64,000 bases of DNA, taken from contig JALHOZ010000001.1 in the NCBI GenBank assembly GCA_022842725.1, positions 213,309 to 277,308 of the forward strand, given 5' to 3'. A model generated the notes under the pieces. It was not told where the DNA came from and searched no databases. It worked only from the letters and a program-made list of their open reading frames with translations. The stretch comes from Saprospiraceae bacterium (GTDB lineage Bacteria > Bacteroidota > Bacteroidia > Chitinophagales > Saprospiraceae). The position numbers and the translations under genes are program-made. Of this stretch, positions 54,713 to 61,189 are shown one piece after another (the first letter of the stretch is position 1; each line of letters opens with the position of its first letter).

Positions 54713-55155
54713 GGTTTTATATTTTTTGCGAAGGTAGGAAAAAGTAGTGATTTATAAAAATGGATATATAGAATTGAAGATGCGATGTGTATCTGATGTA
54801 AGGGTTTCAAAGGTTTAGGTTTATGTATTTAAGGAGGGAATACTGTGGTCTGCAATCGTGGCCAACATCCGACAAGCCTCAGTTTTTTATAAGGATCAAA
54901 TCTTTAAACAGTCCGCCCGGCACCAAATAGCCACATTGGAGTGAACCACAAACACAACAATTTCAACCTCAATATGAGCTCATTTTTTATGTATAATTGA
55001 TAAAAAAGATAACAAATTATACCAAAATCGGTCTTTGTTTAATATTTTATCCGTAAATTCGGGACCTAAATTTGCAAATACGCTTTTTTCCCTTACTTTT
55101 GTGGCGTTTTTTTAGAAATGAAACAATAACCCTTTGATTATTAAATTAAAATAAT
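54713..55155. other. 443-base intergenic region with promoter of the foldase gene
   Basis: No gene seen. The only recognisable feature is the promoter at 55071-55101 reading into the foldase gene. Confidence 0.55.
55071..55101 (+). promoter_or_regulatory. Promoter of the SurA/PpiD-like foldase gene
   Basis: TTTG at 55071-55074, a 19-base spacer, TACTTTTG at 55094-55101: excellent match, 54 bases before the ATG at 55156. Confidence 0.7.
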
Positions 55156-57270
55156 ATGGCTTTAATAGGCAAGATCAGAAAAAACATGTGGCTCGTCATC
55201 GTCTTATTGGCAGTGGCCCTTGCCGGATTTATCATTATGGACATGACCAGTGCTTCCAACAGAGGAGGTGGATTGTTTGGTTCAAGTTCTGCTATCGGGA
55301 AAATTGATGGCAAAAAAATTGACTACATGGATTTTCAGAAAGCTGAATCTGCTTTGTACAGCGGAAGTGCTGACGTATACGGTAGAAGAAATTCATTATG
55401 GAATTATTTTTTAGAAAAATCGATTATTGACGATTATGCTGAAGACCTTGGATTGGGTGTGGCGCCGGACGAACTGAATGAATTGGAGTTTGGTAATCAG
55501 TTGAGCCCTATTGTTCAGAATAATTTCAGAAATCCTCAGACCGGTCAGGTTGACAGAACGCAACTTACTCAATTTCAGGAAGCCATCAACAATGGGGAAG
55601 AGTTGAATCCTACCTTTGTCAATTTCTGGAATGAACAAAGAAAACAGATTGTCAAATCGCAGATTCAAAACAAGTTGGTCAATATGGTTTCTAAAGCGAT
55701 GGTTGTTCCTAACTGGATGGCTGAGCTTGGTGCCAAAAATCAATCTGAAACTGCTGACTTTGATTATGTAATGGTGACTTATGACAAAATCGCAGATGAA
55801 CAAGTTAAGTTGACTGATGCTGATTACGAAGCATATATCAAAAAAAATGAGGTAAAATACACCAATAAAGAGGAAGTCAGAAATCTTGCTTATGTAGTCT
55901 ATGAAGTAATGCCGACAGCAGCAGATTCTCAAAAAATATTTGATGATCTTGTGGCTTTAAAAGAAGGTTTGGTCAATGCAACCAATGATTCGGCTTATGT
56001 AAGCTCCAATCAGGGATTCTTCAACAATAATTTTGTCAAAAAGGATGACTTACAAGGTGTGTTGAAAGATACCATTGCTAATTTTTCTGTGGGAAGTGTC
56101 ATTGGGCCTTTTGTTGAAGGCAATTTATATGTAATGGCAAAAATCGCAGAAAGAAGAGTTATGGCCGACTCTGCCAAAGCAAGCCACATCCTGCGATCTG
56201 TTCAACCAGGAGACGCTTTAGGTCTTGTGAATGCTAAGGCTTATATTGACAGTTTGAAAAACATTCTTAATTCCGGAGGAGCAAGCTTTAAAGACCTGGC
56301 TACCAACAACAGTATGGATACAGGAAGTGCTGCCAGTGGTGGTGATTTGGGAACATTTGCACCGGGTGCCATGGTTCCTGAATTTAATGACGCAGTATTT
56401 ATTACCGGAAAAGAAGGTGGGTTGTATACCGTTGAAACACAATACGGTGTTCACCTGATTAAAGTTGAAAAGTTGATTTTTAAAACCAATGAGTCAAGAT
56501 ATAAATTGGCTTATTTGTCTTCACCGATTGTGCCAAGTCAGGAGACACAGGACAAAGTTTTGGATCAGGTTATGGCTGCTTCAGAAAAATTTAAAGATCT
56601 GGAGAGTCTGAAAGCGGATAAATCTTTGAAAATCGAAGATGCTAATGGTTTGAAAAAGAACGATTTTATGGTAGGAAACCTTGGAGGAGGTCAGACTTCA
56701 AGAGACATCGTGAGATGGGCTTTTGAGAAAAAGACAAAAGAAGGTGTTGTTTCACCGGTTATATATACGTTTTCGGATGAACAAAACTACCATGACAGCA
56801 AACACGTTTTGGTTGCGCTCAAAAGTGTTGCAAAACCAGGTTTAGCAACCGTAGAATCGCTGAAAGGTACCATTGATGATTTGGTAAGAAATGAAAAGAA
56901 AGCCGAAATGATCAAAGCAAAAGTGACTGAAAAGGACTTAAATTCTTTTGGGTCTAAGTTCGGAATAGTACCATCTTCTGCTACAGGTTTGTCTTTTGCT
57001 TCTCCTATGATTCCTAATATTGGCGCTGAACCTAAAATAATAGGTAAAATTTTTGCTACCAAGGCAGGACAGGTATCTGACCCTATTGTAGGTGAAGCAG
57101 GAGTTTGTATGGTTAGTGTAAAATCTATAACTCCAGGAGTTGCAGGCGAAAATGCACAAATGATGAAACAACAAATGGCTATGTCTGCCAGAAGTCAGGT
57201 TTCTTACAAGTTGATGGAGTCTTTAAAGAAATCCAAAAAAGTAACAGATAACAGATATACATTTTATTAA
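55156..57270 (+). CDS. PpiD/SurA-like peptidyl-prolyl isomerase
   Basis: 704 residues. One N-terminal membrane anchor (about 12-30, MWLVIVLLAVALAGFIIMDM) leaves the rest in the periplasm, as in PpiD. A SurA-N-like chaperone part (about 40-230) and a parvulin domain (about 335-440) with ASHIL, GASFKDLATNNSMDTGSA, GGDLGTFAPGAMVPEFNDA and YGVHLIKVEK. A second weaker PPIase-like region is possible near 500-640. Role: folding of secreted and outer-membrane proteins, fitting a strain with many T9SS cargos. Followed by a terminator. Confidence 0.92.
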   Translation: MALIGKIRKNMWLVIVLLAVALAGFIIMDMTSASNRGGGLFGSSSAIGKIDGKKIDYMDFQKAESALYSGSADVYGRRNSLWNYFLEKSIIDDYAEDLGLGVAPDELNELEFGNQLSPIVQNNFRNPQTGQVDRTQLTQFQEAINNGEELNPTFVNFWNEQRKQIVKSQIQNKLVNMVSKAMVVPNWMAELGAKNQSETADFDYVMVTYDKIADEQVKLTDADYEAYIKKNEVKYTNKEEVRNLAYVVYEVMPTAADSQKIFDDLVALKEGLVNATNDSAYVSSNQGFFNNNFVKKDDLQGVLKDTIANFSVGSVIGPFVEGNLYVMAKIAERRVMADSAKASHILRSVQPGDALGLVNAKAYIDSLKNILNSGGASFKDLATNNSMDTGSAASGGDLGTFAPGAMVPEFNDAVFITGKEGGLYTVETQYGVHLIKVEKLIFKTNESRYKLAYLSSPIVPSQETQDKVLDQVMAASEKFKDLESLKADKSLKIEDANGLKKNDFMVGNLGGGQTSRDIVRWAFEKKTKEGVVSPVIYTFSDEQNYHDSKHVLVALKSVAKPGLATVESLKGTIDDLVRNEKKAEMIKAKVTEKDLNSFGSKFGIVPSSATGLSFASPMIPNIGAEPKIIGKIFATKAGQVSDPIVGEAGVCMVSVKSITPGVAGENAQMMKQQMAMSARSQVSYKLMESLKKSKKVTDNRYTFY

Positions 57271-57291
57271 TCATATCAGTTAAACAAACAT

Positions 57292-57328
57292 AAAAGGTCA
57301 TTTGCTCGTGTAGATGGCCTTTTTTTTT
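57292..57328 (+). terminator. Terminator after the foldase gene
   Basis: AAAAGGTCAT pairs with ATGGCCTTTT (one wobble) around a 12-base loop, ending in a T run, 22 bases after the stop. Confidence 0.8.
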
Positions 57329-57387
57329 AAGAAAAAAGTACCATTTCGGCCGTTTTTAGCTTAAATACAAGTGAAATAAAACAATTA

Positions 57388-57405
57388 ATGTAAAAAACTT
57401 TACAT
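57388..57405. promoter_or_regulatory. Inverted repeat upstream of the first tandem surface protein
   Basis: ATGTAAA and TTTACAT flank a 4-base loop, followed by another TTTTACAT copy. It could bind a regulator of the gene at 57546. Confidence 0.3.
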
Positions 57406-57545
57406 TTTACATAGGGGAATTTGATTTTTGTGTGTCATTTATCATGAATCATATCATAATATTTAGTGCTATGTCATGTAATCCTTATGCCCTTATGTTC
57501 CATAAAATGTTTTTTCATATACATGTTTTTCATAATCTGATAAAC

Positions 57546-60419
57546 ATGACATTTAAACATATATCCTTTATTGCTGCCATCTTTTTTTTACCGTGTATGT
57601 TAAATGCACAGGTACAAAAAGTTCAGTATTATCTGGCTTATAATGAATCCACCTGTCTTTTTGATTTTCATATAATCATAAAACAAGGTCAGGCAACAAG
57701 TATTCCGCAAAGAACCCAATTGAATGCGCAAATTTCTGTAGTGGTACCTACAGGAAGTACTATTTCAATAGAAAGGAGATACATGCCTTTACAGAATAAT
57801 CAGAATTATTTAGGAACTGAACCTATGGTATGGCAATTGGCCAGTACTATACTTTCTCCTGAAGCTCAGCCTGAGTCAGATTTTTATAGTATTATTCCTA
57901 CTTTATCTCCCACTTCTTTTTACAACAATATAGCAACAAACGACACCATCAGACTTTTTTCTCTGGCCGTTTCACCTGTTACAAATTGCGGTAAGGGGGT
58001 CAGAATATTTCAGAATGGTGTTGACCCGGGGCCTTCAGCACCCGGAATGTTTGGTAGTAATTTTTCAAACGGATTTACTTTGGGTGGTCTGGCCAACAGG
58101 TACGACGGGAACGCACAACCAAAAAACCCTGCACGACCTCAGATATCACTCCTTCAATCCCATTGTAGTGATGGTATTGACATAACGTTGCAAACGGTCG
58201 AGCCTGCCGCATGTCATGGATCTTTTACGTATGAATGGACAGGTCCGGAAGGTTATAAAAACAATGAAAAAGATGTGTTGATAGAAAATTCAGGACCTTT
58301 ACAAAACGGATGGTATCATATTTCCATCAAAGATTCTATCGGATGTATTACTAAAGACAGCATTGTGGCCTTTTCCAAACCCAATGGAGGCGATGACAAA
58401 TCTGTCAGATGTTACCTTACTGGGAAAACGACCTTAAAAGCACAAGAATCAGGTGAATGGTTGGTTGATACCCTGAATCCCGGGACCTTGGTGTTGACCC
58501 ATCCGCAGTCTTTAATCACCGGAGCTTCTTCCTTTTCAGTTCCGGGAATATACCGTGTTTTCCGATCTTCAGGAGTTTGTCAGGATACTGTAATAATACA
58601 TGTGGGTGAAAATTGTGCCTGCGCTGTAGAAAATGAGGTAACAATACCTGAGGATTTTTCATTTTGCAATCAGATATCAGATATTACTCTTGAAGGAAAT
58701 GAAGTGGATACTTCCGGAACATACAAATGGTTATACAGTGAAAACAATGCTGTTTTTACAACCGCCCCCGGCATTTCAAGTCAAAAAAATTATAAAACAA
58801 ACATTTTAAATGTTGGGGAACACACCTTTAAAAGAGTTTATTATCCGGTCGGAAACCCAGGATGTTCTGATACGAGTAATACGGTCATAATTCTTGTATC
58901 GCCGTCACTTAGTGCGGGTTCAGATGCAGAACTTTTTTGTTTTGAAACGGATACTGCATTTGTAGAAGCTTCCGGTACAGGGTATTGGAAAGTGTTGCCG
59001 ACAAGTGTAGCCATGTTGACTTTACAACAATATGGAAACCCTGATTTGGTATTACATTCTTTTGAATTGCCGGGTGAGTATCATTTGAGCTGGACAAATG
59101 ATGTTTGTTCAGATACGGTTACCATCACGGCAAATCCATATTGTGGTTGTTTTGAAGCAAATGCAGGACGGGATACTATAGCTTGTGCCGGAAGTGATTT
59201 GATGATAGAAGGAGGCTGTATAGTCGGTACCTGGTCTTCGGCACCATCCAATCCTACAGGGGCTCAAATTTTGACCGATACCCTTGGTCTGGCAAATATT
59301 CGTTTTTCGGCAAGTGCTTTAGGAGAATACCGTTTTATATATGTAGTATTTGATACTTTGGTTGACACTATAAAAGTTATCGTTCATCCACGTCCCGCTA
59401 TCAATGTTGGAGAAGACTTTGCTTTTTGCGAAGGCAGTCCGCCTGTATTGATCGTAGCAGGCGGTGGTGTCGGATATGTTTGGTCTACTTTACAAACTAC
59501 AGCCAATATTATGGTTTCACCCACTCTGACAACTACTTATCATGTTACGGGTTTCAATCAGGTTGGTTGTTCAAATACAGACTCTATTACAGTGACAATA
59601 TTACCCAGACCTTCAGGAAGTATTCCTTCCATTCCCATGGTACCTGAAGGAAGTAATGTTGAGTTAAATTCGGGTGTTTGGACGGACGCTGAACAATTTA
59701 TTTGGCAAGGTCCGGGTAATTTTATTGCGACAGAACAAAATCCCATGATTTCGAATATCAGGAAAAATCAGGAGGGAATGTATCAGTTGACGATTATTTC
59801 ACCGGATGATTGTATGTCGGTTTCCTCTGTTCAGGTGATGGTGGATGAAAGGGTTTTACCTCTATATATATCAAATCTGCAAGCCGAATATGACAAAAAT
59901 AATCATCAGAACATGATTTCCTGGGATATTGAAGCATTAATAAACCATGATTATATTATTGTGGAAAGAGCATTGGAAGGAGAAAATTTTCAGCCGCTGG
60001 AAAAAATCTATACCTTTGGTAAAACAGGTAGATATGAAATATCAGATAAACAGATAATCTTAAACAGGCTTTATCAATACAGATTGTTAAGTGTGGACGT
60101 TGATGGTCAAAAAGAATATTTTGGACCGGTATCGGTACGAACAAACAGGGGAGAATCGAATACATTATCGGCTAAAGTATTTCCTGTACCTGCAACGGAC
60201 ATGATACATCTTCAGATAAATCCGGAACATGAATACGACGTTTTTGTTTCGGTATATAGCCATTCCGGAGAGTTGATTTTTAAAAAAGAAGCTCAAAGCG
60301 GTACTTCAGAAAATGTATTAGGTGACTTTGACGTCCTGAAACAATCCGCAGGATCATACGTGATTGTACTGCATTCCGGAATTGATAAAAAGGTAATACC
60401 TTTTATCATATCAAAATAA
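57546..60419 (+). CDS. Large secreted surface protein, T9SS type A, paralog of the next gene
   Basis: 957 residues from ATG 57546, which begins a signal peptide (TFKHISFIAAIFFLPCMLNA); upstream Mets are in an unconvincing extension. The N-terminal ~180 residues contain blocks shared with the protein at 61190: VVPTGSTISI, NNQNYLGTEP, DTIRLFSLAV, NCGKGVRIFQNGVDPGPSAP and NGFTLGG. Then cysteine-containing Ig-like beta repeats (about 195-840), ending with a type A sorting domain (VFPVPATDMIHLQINP, VYSHSGELIFKKEAQ, AGSYVIVLHSG). Expected location: cell surface via T9SS. No enzyme motif seen, so an adhesin role is likely but unproven. Confidence 0.88.
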   Translation: MTFKHISFIAAIFFLPCMLNAQVQKVQYYLAYNESTCLFDFHIIIKQGQATSIPQRTQLNAQISVVVPTGSTISIERRYMPLQNNQNYLGTEPMVWQLASTILSPEAQPESDFYSIIPTLSPTSFYNNIATNDTIRLFSLAVSPVTNCGKGVRIFQNGVDPGPSAPGMFGSNFSNGFTLGGLANRYDGNAQPKNPARPQISLLQSHCSDGIDITLQTVEPAACHGSFTYEWTGPEGYKNNEKDVLIENSGPLQNGWYHISIKDSIGCITKDSIVAFSKPNGGDDKSVRCYLTGKTTLKAQESGEWLVDTLNPGTLVLTHPQSLITGASSFSVPGIYRVFRSSGVCQDTVIIHVGENCACAVENEVTIPEDFSFCNQISDITLEGNEVDTSGTYKWLYSENNAVFTTAPGISSQKNYKTNILNVGEHTFKRVYYPVGNPGCSDTSNTVIILVSPSLSAGSDAELFCFETDTAFVEASGTGYWKVLPTSVAMLTLQQYGNPDLVLHSFELPGEYHLSWTNDVCSDTVTITANPYCGCFEANAGRDTIACAGSDLMIEGGCIVGTWSSAPSNPTGAQILTDTLGLANIRFSASALGEYRFIYVVFDTLVDTIKVIVHPRPAINVGEDFAFCEGSPPVLIVAGGGVGYVWSTLQTTANIMVSPTLTTTYHVTGFNQVGCSNTDSITVTILPRPSGSIPSIPMVPEGSNVELNSGVWTDAEQFIWQGPGNFIATEQNPMISNIRKNQEGMYQLTIISPDDCMSVSSVQVMVDERVLPLYISNLQAEYDKNNHQNMISWDIEALINHDYIIVERALEGENFQPLEKIYTFGKTGRYEISDKQIILNRLYQYRLLSVDVDGQKEYFGPVSVRTNRGESNTLSAKVFPVPATDMIHLQINPEHEYDVFVSVYSHSGELIFKKEAQSGTSENVLGDFDVLKQSAGSYVIVLHSGIDKKVIPFIISK

Positions 60420-60809
60420 TTTTTTGTTTTTTCCAAGGTTGGGCATTACATGTTTTGAGAGGATAAAAGAAGGAAATTCTTTGTTTAGTATAAAAGGAAA
60501 ATCCATAAAAATCATACTTTATTTATTTGTATATCTCAACATAGTGGTTCAAACCAAAAAAAGTGTCTACATATTAGTGCAAGTAATGAAGCCCAAAAAC
60601 CAAGGTACGTGATTCCCCTGCCTTGTCAGATCTCAAGTGAATAGTTTTTCCATGTTGTATTCAGAATGAATTCTTTTACCAAAAGAATTTCATGAAGAGT
60701 TGTTGGTTTATAAACCGGATTAATCAAAAAGAAGGTTTGTACAAGGTATTGCTTGAAAATATTTTAACATTTTTTTTGTAAAATGTTTTTATATTATAAA
60801 AATTTATAA

Positions 60810-60817
60810 TACATTTG
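60810..60817 (+). promoter_or_regulatory. -7 element TACATTTG upstream of the repeat adhesin gene
   Basis: Exact TAnnTTTG match but about 370 bases before the ATG at 61190, implying a long leader or a small gene in between. Confidence 0.4.
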
Positions 60818-60905
60818 TCGCTATATACCAACATTTTTACCTGAATAGAATGTGATAGGGCTTCCATAAGTAATGCAATAATCAAGTTATTAATTTCTTA
60901 TATAT

Positions 60906-61160
60906 ATGAAGTTTTATCAAATGACGTTATTTACAAATTTCCTGATTATGGTAGTTTCCATAGTAAGGATCTTGTTATTTGGTAAAAAGGGTGTCCAATC
61001 TGAGTGGTGCAGTCTGAAGATTTTTGAGAACAAAATTAAGAATAAGCTGGATGAAATTCCGGGTTACTTCAAGGGTTACTTTTTGAAAAGATACAGACAT
61101 CCGCCCAATAAAGCCCACCCTATTTTACCGAAAAGTGTAAGATTTATTTATATCATGTAA
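60906..61160 (+). CDS. Doubtful 84-residue small protein
   Basis: ATG at 60906, one hydrophobic stretch near the N-terminus (FTNFLIMVVSIVRILLFG) followed by a basic half. It resembles no known family; AT-rich codons make chance likely. The only support is that it lies downstream of a -7 element and in the right strand ahead of the adhesin. Confidence 0.2.
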   Translation: MKFYQMTLFTNFLIMVVSIVRILLFGKKGVQSEWCSLKIFENKIKNKLDEIPGYFKGYFLKRYRHPPNKAHPILPKSVRFIYIM

Positions 61161-61189
61161 AACCTTAAAATATCGTAATATTCAACAAC

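Larger units (their letters stand above)
60420..61189. other. 770-base intergenic region between tandem surface protein genes
   Basis: AT-rich. It holds a -7 element TACATTTG at 60810-60817 and a possible short coding frame (60906-61160, listed separately). No terminator was recognised. Confidence 0.5.

Noticed and set aside
55411-55932. 173-codon frame antisense to the foldase gene
   Set aside because: Overlaps the SurA/PpiD gene completely and lacks recognisable motifs.
60424-60612. 62-codon frame after the first tandem surface protein
   Set aside because: Needs a TTG start directly behind the stop of the previous gene, AT-rich random composition.
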